Assembly: GCF_040760075.1 (NCBI RefSeq)
Contig: NZ_CP142884.1
Span: 1,612,001-1,676,000, forward strand
Origin: Sphingobacterium sp. R2
GTDB lineage: Bacteria; Bacteroidota; Bacteroidia; Sphingobacteriales; Sphingobacteriaceae
Direction of reading: 5' to 3'
DNA length: 64,000 bases
Each line of letters opens with the position of its first letter. Position 1 is the stretch's first letter. The notes beneath the pieces are model-generated. The model worked only from the letters and a program-made list of their open reading frames with translations, did not search any database and was not told the DNA's origin. This document shows positions 47,808 to 56,586 of the stretch, piece after piece. A program made the translations under genes and the position numbers.

Positions 47808-49412
47808 TTATTTCCAAATAGAGGTGTTAATATTTCCTTTTTGAGCGTCATTGAGATCCGGGAAGAACGTGAATCCGGTAGCTTTCTCCAGGTCACTAAC
47901 GGTTAACCGATAATTTTCAAAGGTTACGCCAGATGGAGGTGTTTCATTGTTCATTTTATAGGCGATGGTATAATATTCGGATCCTTTTTTCATTGCTAGT
48001 GCTTTGAAGTAATATTTGGGTTTGGCGATATCTTTGCCATCATTGTCCTGTGCAAAGTCTAGGCGGCTATCTGTGCTTGTCTTAGGCATTGCACCAGTTA
48101 CAATATACATTGTATCGCACTGTGCCGTCCATGTTCTGACTTTCGTTTCCAGGTTTGCCCAAATTCCTTGGTTAAGTCGAGATACCTGAGCTGTCATGTT
48201 AGTAAAATAAAACGTTGTTTTATTTTGGGTTGTATTTAAGTTGCGGTCTGCACTTGGCAACTGGTGGCCTCTGTCATAGCCTGTTGGCTGGAAACCTTTA
48301 AATAGATTGGGTTGAAACGCAGTAGAGACTTGTGGGTCATATCCCCAAGCATCTGTACGATTGCCCGATCCGAGGATGCTGCTGTATAATGGGTAAGCTA
48401 CCCAATATGCCATTTTTAACTTTTTGTCATAGAGCATCGCATAGTTTCTGCTGTCGCTCGCGTCGGGCATGAAATGCTGTATAAATACTTCATCATTGCC
48501 TAGCTTGCTCATTTTGGGGATCTCCAGATAGGCTTGTGAATCACCGATTCCACCGCTCGGTTTACCGTTGTCAATTTTGATGTCAAAGTTATATCTGTTG
48601 CCCGCGATCAGGTGCTGTAGATTCTCATTTTGTGGAACCGTCCAGGTATAGCTATCACCATTAGCAGCAACAAACTTCATTGCCTTTCCAGTGATGTTTT
48701 CACCCGGAAGGAGTATAAATTCAATTAAGGCTGTTTTATTCGCATTGACCGTTAATTTTCCCTGAACATCTTTTTTATCAGTTGAATTTACCGTCAATTT
48801 TCCAGTTGTTAAGTCGAATCCCCCTTGGGTACTTACTGCTGGTAATTTAACCGTAACTTGATTTGCCTCCAGTACGGCGGTATTGGTAATGGAGAGATGG
48901 ATACTGATTTTACTCAATTGTCTTACAAAGTTAAGCGGGATGGTGTTGTTACTTTTATCGATGTTTTTAGCGTTATTTGCGTACATCAGATCTAAAGCTG
49001 CGGGATTGGACTGATCACTTAAATCAATTGGATATTGAAAATCTGTTAGCGATTTATACGGATAGTATGCGATGAAATCCACTTTTTCAGCGTTTAAGAA
49101 AATTGAATTGTTGCTTTGAAACAGCGAACCATTAAAAGTGAACAAGTGGTTGTTGACCTGGTCGATAACAGTCGCTGACTCCAACGGTTGACCTGATCTG
49201 TACATGTATACACCGATTTGGTCATTCTGTTCCCAGGTAGTTCCGGTAGCTTTTGTGTTGATTTGGCCGACGATGGTGGGGGTAAATTGTACTGCCGGCC
49301 GCTCGATTCGAGATTCAGGCTTCTGACAGGAATTAAATGTAAGCGATGCAATCATAAAGCAAGCTATTCGCAACATATGCTGTTGTGGAATAGTTATGAT
49401 CTTCTTAATCAT
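47808..49412 (-). CDS. Fimbrillin domain fused to a DNA/RNA non-specific endonuclease, lipoprotein
   Basis: A 534-residue lipoprotein (FNSC, Cys29). Residues ~35-285 are a fimbrillin-like domain ('TKATGTTWEQNDQIGVYMYR', 'VDFIAYYPYK', 'LNFVRQLSKISIHL'). Residues ~300-534 are a NUC-type endonuclease: 'GYDRGHQLPSADRN' with catalytic His383 in DRGH, and 'LNQGIWANLE' with the metal-binding Asn414. These enzymes cut single- and double-stranded DNA and RNA without sequence preference. Both key residues are present, so activity is expected. It is the promoter-proximal gene of a five-gene cluster, with a TATTTTTG element upstream. A surface-anchored nuclease that fragments external DNA is inferred. 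Confidence 0.88.
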   Translation of the reverse strand: MIKKIITIPQQHMLRIACFMIASLTFNSCQKPESRIERPAVQFTPTIVGQINTKATGTTWEQNDQIGVYMYRSGQPLESATVIDQVNNHLFTFNGSLFQSNNSIFLNAEKVDFIAYYPYKSLTDFQYPIDLSDQSNPAALDLMYANNAKNIDKSNNTIPLNFVRQLSKISIHLSITNTAVLEANQVTVKLPAVSTQGGFDLTTGKLTVNSTDKKDVQGKLTVNANKTALIEFILLPGENITGKAMKFVAANGDSYTWTVPQNENLQHLIAGNRYNFDIKIDNGKPSGGIGDSQAYLEIPKMSKLGNDEVFIQHFMPDASDSRNYAMLYDKKLKMAYWVAYPLYSSILGSGNRTDAWGYDPQVSTAFQPNLFKGFQPTGYDRGHQLPSADRNLNTTQNKTTFYFTNMTAQVSRLNQGIWANLETKVRTWTAQCDTMYIVTGAMPKTSTDSRLDFAQDNDGKDIAKPKYYFKALAMKKGSEYYTIAYKMNNETPPSGVTFENYRLTVSDLEKATGFTFFPDLNDAQKGNINTSIWK

Positions 49413-49445
49413 ATTGATAGTTAGTGTTTGTTAATAAAGTGATGG

Positions 49446-49453
49446 CAAAAATA
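49446..49453 (-). promoter_or_regulatory. -7 promoter element of the nuclease/receptor operon
   Basis: Read on the minus strand this is TATTTTTG, matching TAnnTTTG, 33 bp before the fimbrillin-nuclease ATG. It lies back to back with the promoter of the clostripain-like gene. Confidence 0.45.
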
Positions 49454-49513
49454 CTTAAGTTAAGTTAAATTAATATGAAGTCTTCGTATTCTTTTGTGTA
49501 AATAATTACTTTA

Positions 49514-49546
49514 TTGATGTATCAGTTTGATTTTTAGATATATTTG
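49514..49546 (+). promoter_or_regulatory. Promoter of the clostripain-like gene
   Basis: TTG at 49514-49516 and TATATTTG at 49539-49546 are 22 bp apart. The -7 element ends after a possible TTG codon at 49544, so translation must begin downstream, which supports ATG 49571. Confidence 0.5.
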
Positions 49547-49570
49547 TTGCTGTTTTTAAGTGTTTTTACT

Positions 49571-50701
49571 ATGAATTTGATTATGTTCCGCGTATTGATG
49601 GTATCGTCTATTTTATCTATGACCTTGTTAAATAGTTGCAATGACAAAAAAGACAAGTTAATGGAGAGCGATAGCCGTGTGTTGTTGGTTTATATTGGTG
49701 CCAATAATAACCTGGTTTCAGATGCTTATAACAGCATCAATGCAATGGAAGAGGGGTTGGTTGGATTGGACGCCGATGTTTATGTATATGCCTCTTTGGC
49801 GGGCACCACGCCCAAAATCTACAAAATTGTAGCCGATCAAAGTCCAGAAATAAGAAGTACGGTCATCAAATCATATGGGGATCAAGATTCGGCAAGCCCC
49901 GAAGTAATGAAACAAATCCTATTGACCATGAATGCATATGCAGGCAGTCGTCCAGTAGGGCTTGTGTTATGGTCACATGCAACAAACTGGCTGCCAAATG
50001 TTGGTGTCAAATTGATGTCTTTTAACGAAGACAGGGGAAGCAAAACTGAACTCAGGGATCTGCAAACGGTTATTCCTTCTGGGCTTGATTTTTTAATGTT
50101 CGATGCCTGTTCCATGGCGAGTGTGGAAGTCTTGTATCAGCTTCGGGAAAAAGCTAAATATACGATTGCTTCACCAGCGGAAGTGTTATCCACTAGTATG
50201 CCTTATCATTTGGTCTTGAAACATTTGTTTGATCCTAATCTTGAGCGGGGGCTGATGTCTGCTGCGGCAACATATTTTAATTTTTATAATCAGTTAACAG
50301 GGCTCTATCAGTCTGCTACGATAACTGTAGTGAATAATGCCTATTGGTCGGATCTTGCAAACAATTTCCATATTGCCCTGAATAAATCGCCACTGACAAC
50401 AGTATATCGCGACAATTTACAGCGACTGGATTTTGACGAGAAGTCTTTATCTGCTGGTTTTGATTTTCTCGATTTTGTGCATCAAAATATTTCGCCCTCC
50501 GAGACAACAGCTATCGAGGCTACAGTTTCGAAATTGATTATCTATAAGGCGAATACCGCCACGTTTCTGGGTAAACCCATTTTACGGTATTCCGGACTGT
50601 CCTGTTATGTCCCTAATGATTTAAATAAGTGGATACATCCCTATTATAATACACTCCAATGGTCTAAAGATAGCGGCTTTAACTCTTTCGTGAAGGAGTA
50701 G
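49571..50701 (+). CDS. Clostripain-like (peptidase C11) lipoprotein
   Basis: A 376-residue cysteine-peptidase homologue. With ATG 49571 chosen (the promoter overlaps the longer start), the signal ends LLNSC (Cys23), marking a lipoprotein. The C11 caspase-like fold shows VLLVYIGANNNL, catalytic His136 in LVLWSHATNW and catalytic Cys180 in MFDACSMASVE, followed by 'YTIASPAEVLSTSMPYH'. Clostripain cleaves after arginine; the specificity here is unknown. It is divergent from the nuclease operon and shares its intergenic region, so the two may be co-regulated. It may process surface proteins such as fimbrillins, which is speculative. Confidence 0.85.
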   Translation: MNLIMFRVLMVSSILSMTLLNSCNDKKDKLMESDSRVLLVYIGANNNLVSDAYNSINAMEEGLVGLDADVYVYASLAGTTPKIYKIVADQSPEIRSTVIKSYGDQDSASPEVMKQILLTMNAYAGSRPVGLVLWSHATNWLPNVGVKLMSFNEDRGSKTELRDLQTVIPSGLDFLMFDACSMASVEVLYQLREKAKYTIASPAEVLSTSMPYHLVLKHLFDPNLERGLMSAAATYFNFYNQLTGLYQSATITVVNNAYWSDLANNFHIALNKSPLTTVYRDNLQRLDFDEKSLSAGFDFLDFVHQNISPSETTAIEATVSKLIIYKANTATFLGKPILRYSGLSCYVPNDLNKWIHPYYNTLQWSKDSGFNSFVKE

Positions 50702-50853
50702 GCTTTATATAAATTCTCATTTTTCCCTGAATTCAGGTAGTGAAATGCTTTCGCGACTTTAATAATTTTGTCAATAAGAAAAAATAGCACAATAATTGCT
50801 GCTAATGTAAAACATATATTGATTTGACAAATTATTAATCGTACCGAGTTCTA

Positions 50854-51555
50854 ATGAATGGATTTAAAGCAAAAAGAAAATTGAGAAGATTCTATGGAGT
50901 AATTTGTGCTTTTTTAATGACTTTGACATTGTCAAGCTGTTTTGATTTTGTTGAGCAGATTGATTTAAAATCAGACGGTTCTGGGCATATTGCGGCGACA
51001 TTAAATTTGAGTAAAAGTAAGACAAAGGTGTCTTCCTTAATGAAGATGAAAAGTATAAAGGGAATCCGGATACCTTCTCAAGCCGAAATGGAGAAGGAAA
51101 TTCGATCAGCTGTTCAGTTATTGAAGCAGACTAAAGGTATTTCTAATGTAGCGTACAAGACGGACTTTACCAATTACATTGTCAATATTTCCTGTGATTT
51201 TAGCCAGATTGAATCGTTGAATGCTTTTTCGGATATCTTGGCAAACCGTTTTAAAACGAAGATATCGAATTCGAACCGATATTATTATCATACACAATCT
51301 CATGTATTTGAACGCAAATTTGTGGCTTCCAATGAGTGGAGAGCAAAGTTCAATCAGTTGGGAAGCGATAATACAACCCAGTTTGCAGACGCATTCTATA
51401 CACAGATCATACGTTTTGAAAAGCCTGTAATCTCTCAGGGAAACAGTTTGGCAAAGGTTGCAGGAAATAAAAAAGGGGTATTGCTAAAGTTACCTTTTAT
51501 GGATTTGGTGTATGGTAAATCGAGCTTGGCAAATAAAATTACACTAACAAAGTAA
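50854..51555 (+). CDS. Lipoprotein of unknown function
   Basis: A 233-residue protein with a charged N-terminus, one hydrophobic stretch and lipobox LSSC (Cys29). The mature part begins 'FDFVEQIDLKSDGSGHIAAT', a beta-hairpin-like opening seen in several uncharacterised Bacteroidota lipoproteins that respond to envelope state. A helical middle ('MEKEIRSAVQLLKQTKGISN') and a beta-rich end follow. No catalytic motif. It is 152 bp after the clostripain-like gene and 89 bp before the next envelope gene, all on one strand. Function unknown. Confidence 0.65.
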   Translation: MNGFKAKRKLRRFYGVICAFLMTLTLSSCFDFVEQIDLKSDGSGHIAATLNLSKSKTKVSSLMKMKSIKGIRIPSQAEMEKEIRSAVQLLKQTKGISNVAYKTDFTNYIVNISCDFSQIESLNAFSDILANRFKTKISNSNRYYYHTQSHVFERKFVASNEWRAKFNQLGSDNTTQFADAFYTQIIRFEKPVISQGNSLAKVAGNKKGVLLKLPFMDLVYGKSSLANKITLTK

Positions 51556-51644
51556 CCTGATAATATCGTGAAGACCGAGACCTGCTCAGTACATACATTG
51601 CAAATGAACAATAAGTCTGGTTCAGCTGAAAAATTATTTATAAA

Positions 51645-53615
51645 ATGAAATCAAAAATTATATTAGTTGCATTCGCCTGTTTGTCTTTCGGGGCAAGCGT
51701 TAAGGCGCAGGACCTAATCAAACAGGTCCCCGAAGATGTGGAAGTCATTGCTGCTTTCAACCTGAAAGATATTGTACAGAAAGCAAATGCGAACAAACTC
51801 AATGAGCTGCTTCAAAAAGCGGGTTTTTTTGAAAAGGCTGGTATTTCTGCGAACAATGATATCAAAAATTTGGGCGTTGATCTTTCTAAGCCTGCTTATT
51901 TTTATACCAGGAAAACGGATAGTATTAGTTTTACGGAATTCTTATTTTCTTTGAACAATAAGGGGCAATTTGAACAACTTCTCCATGCGGCTGGTGAACC
52001 AAAGGCATTTTCTAATGGCTATAGTAGCGTCAGTCTCAAAGCGGGGAGCATGTTGGTGTATAACGATCATATTGCTCGATTTATTTCGGCAACAGCAAAT
52101 CCAACTTTTTGGGATACTGATTCCATCGCTAACCGGTATGGTATTAAGAAGGTAGAGTATATTGCACGGCCGGCCGATGACGAGGACGCCTGGGCAGATA
52201 CTACAACGGTGGCAACGGATTCAGCGGCTGTCGTTTGGGATGAGGTTGTAAAGCTTCCTGAGCAGGTATCGCCTCCTGTTGCTATCAATGTAGAACCGGA
52301 TACCGTTGAGTTAGCTGCTGCAGAAATTCAGCCGCCGGTAGTGGATATTGTCGGGAGTGAGGAAGTTGAAATGCATGACCCGAGTTACTATGATTCACTT
52401 TATACAGCATATGAAGATCAAAATCGAAAAAATGATTCTATCCGCAGTGGTTTACTTGAAAAGTGGTTGTTGAACGAAACTACCCGGCTGCTGGTAGGGA
52501 ATTATAAGTCCTTATCAAGTGCTGATCAGGAGAAAGTTCAGAAAAATATGGGACTTATTCGCTTGTATGTTCCCCGTGTAGAGGATCTTTATCGTAGCCT
52601 TACTCCGTATACCTCACTTCCTTATTATTACATGGGAATTAAGCTGGATAAGTTCAAGACCGGCTATCAAGATGGTATATTGGATTTAGCGCAAGATGGA
52701 AGTGTGCTGAAATTAAAAGGTTCTGTTGGATTGGATAAAGGGCTTGCTGAGATGTTCAGAAGAATGTATGCTAAAAAGCCAAATTCTAAGTTTAGTAAAT
52801 ATTTGACTGAAAAGACTTTAGGTTTCTTTAATGTAAATATTAATTCGGAAGCTTATCTGAAAGAGATGCCAGCCTATATGGCGCAGTATTATGGCGGTTT
52901 GCTGGGGCCGCGACAAGATGTTTTAGAATGGGGGATGATGGCGCTCGAAATTGCGCTAGATGAAAAAGCAATTGCTCAAGTAATGCCTGGCGACCATCTT
53001 GTAGTGGTTAACGGTCTTCGTAAATTCAAGAAAGACTACATCGATTATACTTATGACGATGATTACAATGCAACTGAAGTGAAAAAGACCAAAGAAGAAA
53101 CACTTCCAGTATTTATTTGGATGTTTACATCAAAGGATCAGCGTTTGATCAAAAAAGGCTTAGAAATGGCTGTTTCAAAGCATGTTGGCCAAGTCCATGA
53201 TGGTATTTATGCATTTTCAACCAAGAAAAATGTGGATGTTCCAATGTATGTTCTTCTAAAGGAGGATTTGGTGATGGTCAGTAATGATTCACTGTCTTTA
53301 AATGACATCCGTCAAAATAAGATGAGCGGTCCAACAAACAAAGATTTCGTCAAGCTGATGAAGCAAAATAAGATGTCGGCGGCGATGGATTTAAAAAAGC
53401 TGCCTGAAATGTTAAAGGAAATGGGTGTTTCACCAGGAAAACAATGGGAAGAGATGTTGACACAACTCAATCAGTATGGCAGTACTGCAATTACTTCCAA
53501 AGGAATCGTAGGCAGCCGCGCTGAAGTTGAAATGTCTACCCGGCTACCTCAAACAGGCGATGGAGCAATCAGTTATTTAATGGATCAGATTATTACAGAA
53601 TTAAATAAAAAGTAA
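51645..53615 (+). CDS. Large exported protein of unknown function (DUF4836-like)
   Basis: A 656-residue protein with a signal peptide (about 1-22, ending VKAQ). It opens 'LIKQVPEDVEVIAAFNLKDI' followed by 'FFEKAGISANNDIKNLGVDL', the kind of start I associate with DUF4836 and related envelope proteins; this is tentative. Residues ~170-250 form an acidic, Pro/Val-rich linker interrupting the fold. The C-terminal half has 'LKEDLVMVSNDSLSLNDIRQ' and repeated 'QNKMS' elements. No active-site motif. It probably shares a transcript with the preceding lipoprotein gene. Confidence 0.6.
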   Translation: MKSKIILVAFACLSFGASVKAQDLIKQVPEDVEVIAAFNLKDIVQKANANKLNELLQKAGFFEKAGISANNDIKNLGVDLSKPAYFYTRKTDSISFTEFLFSLNNKGQFEQLLHAAGEPKAFSNGYSSVSLKAGSMLVYNDHIARFISATANPTFWDTDSIANRYGIKKVEYIARPADDEDAWADTTTVATDSAAVVWDEVVKLPEQVSPPVAINVEPDTVELAAAEIQPPVVDIVGSEEVEMHDPSYYDSLYTAYEDQNRKNDSIRSGLLEKWLLNETTRLLVGNYKSLSSADQEKVQKNMGLIRLYVPRVEDLYRSLTPYTSLPYYYMGIKLDKFKTGYQDGILDLAQDGSVLKLKGSVGLDKGLAEMFRRMYAKKPNSKFSKYLTEKTLGFFNVNINSEAYLKEMPAYMAQYYGGLLGPRQDVLEWGMMALEIALDEKAIAQVMPGDHLVVVNGLRKFKKDYIDYTYDDDYNATEVKKTKEETLPVFIWMFTSKDQRLIKKGLEMAVSKHVGQVHDGIYAFSTKKNVDVPMYVLLKEDLVMVSNDSLSLNDIRQNKMSGPTNKDFVKLMKQNKMSAAMDLKKLPEMLKEMGVSPGKQWEEMLTQLNQYGSTAITSKGIVGSRAEVEMSTRLPQTGDGAISYLMDQIITELNKK

Positions 53616-53729
53616 CTAAAAAACGACCAAAACAAATTTATTGCACTATTGTTTTGATCAATTTTGTAATATTATGGTTATATTTTCATAATGTTAAAAT
53701 AATATTAAGTTTGTTTGCCTTGTTTATGG

Positions 53730-53737
53730 TACATTTG
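53730..53737 (+). promoter_or_regulatory. -7 promoter element of the second CpsB-like gene
   Basis: TACATTTG matches TAnnTTTG, with a TTTG at 53710-53713 as a possible -33 element (16-bp gap). It lies inside the longest open frame, showing that the upstream ATG at 53715 cannot be the start. Confidence 0.45.
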
Positions 53738-53789
53738 GTATTTAGCAAATTACTTTAATAGACAAACTAAACGATTTATACATCACAGT

Positions 53790-54590
53790 ATGGGGATATT
53801 TTCAAAACTGTTTGGGAAAAAAACTCAAGATTCAAAAGTAAAGGTAGTGGGAAAATTGGCCTTCTTGGAAGTGGATATGCACAACCATATTCTGCCTGGA
53901 ATAGACGATGGAAGTCAATCTATTGAGCAATCCTTGACTTTGTTGAAAGGACTTGGAAGGATGGGCTTTGAGAAATATGTCTGTACACCGCATATTATGG
54001 ATGGTGTACATCCAAATTCAATTCGTACGATTGAAGCGGCTAAGGATGAACTTTTAGCTGGTATGAAGGGGCTTCCCAATATGCCAGAAATCCATTCTGC
54101 TGCAGAGCATATGATTGATGACGGTATTGCAAATCTCATCCAATCGAATGAGTTATGTGTGATGCCAGGTGGTTATGTATTGATTGAGATGTCTTATTTA
54201 CAAGAATCCAAAGCGCTATTTCAAACGATATTGGATATACAAAATCTAGGTTATCAACCTATATTGGCACATCCAGAGCGTTATAATTACTATCATTACA
54301 ATTTCAACATGTATAAGCAAATCAAGGATGCAGGTTGTATGTTGCAGTTGAACTTACTCTCGATTAGTCGTTATTATGGTGTTGAAGTGAAATCTACAGC
54401 CTTGACTATGATTAAATCTGGGATGTACGATTTTGTAGGAACAGATGTACATCACGAACGTCATTTGGCGGCTCTGGAAGATGTTGTGGCCAAATATCCG
54501 GTACGTGATTTATTGAAAACATGCACTATCTTAAATCCCACGTTGCAAGATCATTTTGGTAGTAGTAAGAATGTGATTGCTACAGGGTAG
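53790..54590 (+). CDS. Second CpsB/YwqE-type PHP-domain tyrosine-protein phosphatase
   Basis: A 266-residue paralogue of the gene at 1102-1896, with MGIFSKLFGKK at the start and the same metal motifs: MHNHILPGIDDG, CTPHIMDG, AHPERYNYYH and GTDVHH. Start 53790 is preferred because a promoter element lies at 53730-53737 and the paralogues align from this Met. No polysaccharide genes are nearby, unlike the first copy, so it may act on another kinase or arise from duplication. An 18-bp terminator stem follows the stop codon. Confidence 0.85.
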   Translation: MGIFSKLFGKKTQDSKVKVVGKLAFLEVDMHNHILPGIDDGSQSIEQSLTLLKGLGRMGFEKYVCTPHIMDGVHPNSIRTIEAAKDELLAGMKGLPNMPEIHSAAEHMIDDGIANLIQSNELCVMPGGYVLIEMSYLQESKALFQTILDIQNLGYQPILAHPERYNYYHYNFNMYKQIKDAGCMLQLNLLSISRYYGVEVKSTALTMIKSGMYDFVGTDVHHERHLAALEDVVAKYPVRDLLKTCTILNPTLQDHFGSSKNVIATG

Positions 54591-54606
54591 CTTACGGAAC
54601 TCTTTT

Positions 54607-54648
54607 AATAAAAAAGAGAGATACCCAATTGTATCTCTCTTTTTTATT
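54607..54648. terminator. Intrinsic terminator after the second CpsB-like gene
   Basis: 54607-54624 pairs with 54631-54648 (18 bp, 6-nt loop), with GAGAGATAC/GTATCTCTC core and A6/T6 flanks in the stem. Confidence 0.85.
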
Positions 54649-54841
54649 TGCGGCAATGCTATTCGTCTAACTTAAATAGGTTCTTCAATTACGTTATTTG
54701 TAGGTGTCTCAGCATACTATGGTCGCAAATTACCCTCCCCGGATGATAAAGTGTATTGTGTTGCGAGCCGTGGATTTTGCTGCAGTCGACAATTTTAATT
54801 GATGTTTATATCTGCCCGTATGGATATTTCGAAAATTTGGC

Positions 54842-54849
54842 TACTTTTG
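54842..54849 (+). promoter_or_regulatory. -7 promoter element of the DUF3843-like gene
   Basis: TACTTTTG matches TAnnTTTG and ends 17 bp before ATG 54867. It lies within the longest open frame and so rules out the start at 54756. Confidence 0.45.
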
Positions 54850-54866
54850 GTTTTAGCATTTTTCAT

Positions 54867-56450
54867 ATGAGAGGAAATAGAATTTTTATTCAAGATTGGA
54901 TTGCACACCATACTTATCAAAAAACAAACGAAATAGATAGTTATTACTTACGTGTTGCAAATGAAATCAACGATAGTTTATCTACGCTTTGGTTTGAAGA
55001 GCAAGAAACGAATGATCTTATCCATACAGATGCTTTGAAAACATTGAGTATCTATTTGACCTGTTACTTAGAAGATGTTATCGCAAAAACAGGAATATTT
55101 TCTGCCTTTAGAACAATCCATAAGGAACTGTACAATCAACTTCTACCTTTCTATACGGATGATGCCTTGACAGATTATTACACCGAAGATATTAATAGCG
55201 AAGATATTGCTGTATTGACTTGGTTGTTTTTCAGCGAACGTAATCCACATCTCTTTATCGATCCCCGTGGACGTTTGATTCAGTTGATTACAGATTTAGC
55301 CTATTCAATTCTGGAAGAGCATTATGAGGTTGCGCCTGAAAATGAGAAGTTAAAGTTAGAATATGTTTTGGATGAAGGTGCGAGTTATTTTGAAGTCCGC
55401 AATTTTATAGAAAAACTCGTTGCTACAAATTATCTGACGGCGGGCGAATATAATACCAATCTAAATCATTTGATGCAGGTTGCTGAAATTGGACGATATC
55501 AACACGATCAAAATCAATTACAACAAATGATCTATCGTGTGCGAGACAACCACTTCAATAATTATAGACTGCATTTGTTTGCATTGAAAGCTTCTGAATT
55601 TGTCGCTGAGGTGGTAGGAAAGGAACATGCGCTATACCGTATTGTCAAAGCGCTAGGTAACCGCATCAATAGCTTTTTCGAATATGTAAAGACAGACGAG
55701 CTGTATGTGCATGTAAAGCATATCGGTACAAAAACTCCGTTTAAAATCTTTAAGGACTCCATACAGCAATTTGTTGAACCGACAGAAACCTTATCTTTCT
55801 ATATGGAAATTGTGCCATGGAAAGACGCGTGGAACTTGTCAGGAATCATGACCGTTGTTAACCCCAACGAAGTAAATTTTGATTTACCTGAGCAGTATGA
55901 GATGACGTATCGTATTGAGGCTTTGAATGGAAAGGATAAGAGCTTAAAGAAAACTGAAAAGCAGCTGAAAGATATGGGCAAATTATTCCAAGCAGAACAT
56001 AAGGCAGCAGTTGCGTTTATGGAAGGAAAAGAAGTAAAAGAATTTGCAACTGATTTTTTTAAGAAATATCAGCAAAAATATCCCAGTAAAGAAGAATCAC
56101 CGCTTCCTGAATCAAATCTAGATCTTACGGAGGATGCTAAAGTCACTGTTTTCTTTAATCCTAAAACTGGTTTGGAAGTATTCGGCGGCATAGAAGAATT
56201 TTTTCCATTGGATAATAACAATTTTGTGGAGAAAGACAATCAAAATGAAGTGCCTTTCGCTCGGTATTTTTTGAATCTTTTGGTTGAAGATTTCTTTCCA
56301 AGCGAGTTGCCTAAGTATTATATTAATTTATTCAAGGCTGAAGTGGATAAGCAGTTCTTTTTCCCTGTGGACAATGAAGTACTTGATTTCTTCCTCCGTT
56401 TCTATAAACGCGGGACTTACTTCTTAGGGCCATTTCCGTTGCTAAAATAG
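54867..56450 (+). CDS. DUF3843-like protein of unknown function
   Basis: A 527-residue soluble protein with no signal peptide. The start was placed at MRGNRIFIQDWIAHHTYQK because a TACTTTTG promoter element lies just before it and the extra 37 codons upstream look non-coding. The N-terminal 'IQDWIAHHTYQKTNEIDSYY' and 'LTCYLEDVIAKTGIFSAFR' are what I recall of DUF3843, a Bacteroidota family without known function. The C-terminal part is acidic and helical. An IS1182-type element begins 31 bp after the stop codon; its end hairpin may now act as this gene's terminator. Confidence 0.65.
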   Translation: MRGNRIFIQDWIAHHTYQKTNEIDSYYLRVANEINDSLSTLWFEEQETNDLIHTDALKTLSIYLTCYLEDVIAKTGIFSAFRTIHKELYNQLLPFYTDDALTDYYTEDINSEDIAVLTWLFFSERNPHLFIDPRGRLIQLITDLAYSILEEHYEVAPENEKLKLEYVLDEGASYFEVRNFIEKLVATNYLTAGEYNTNLNHLMQVAEIGRYQHDQNQLQQMIYRVRDNHFNNYRLHLFALKASEFVAEVVGKEHALYRIVKALGNRINSFFEYVKTDELYVHVKHIGTKTPFKIFKDSIQQFVEPTETLSFYMEIVPWKDAWNLSGIMTVVNPNEVNFDLPEQYEMTYRIEALNGKDKSLKKTEKQLKDMGKLFQAEHKAAVAFMEGKEVKEFATDFFKKYQQKYPSKEESPLPESNLDLTEDAKVTVFFNPKTGLEVFGGIEEFFPLDNNNFVEKDNQNEVPFARYFLNLLVEDFFPSELPKYYINLFKAEVDKQFFFPVDNEVLDFFLRFYKRGTYFLGPFPLLK

Positions 56451-56480
56451 CTTGCGTAGTCTGCTATAAAATTACAGGAC

Positions 56481-56513
56481 AAAAGAGGCTGTCTCAAAAA
56501 GACAGCCTCTTTT
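56481..56513 (+). terminator. Hairpin at the left end of the insertion sequence
   Basis: 56481-56493 pairs with 56501-56513 around a 7-nt loop and ends in a T-run, an intrinsic terminator formed partly by the terminal inverted repeat. It would block readthrough from the upstream gene into the transposase. Confidence 0.7.
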
Positions 56514-56586
56514 TTATGTTATTTCATGATATTTAATTTGATTTAATTAATTGATTTTCATATATTTATATTTCAAAAAAAGATAT

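Noticed and set aside
53628..53656. CAAAACAA/TTGTTTTG hairpin after the DUF4836-like gene as a terminator
   Set aside because: The stem is AT-rich with only two G/C pairs and a long loop, too weak to call.
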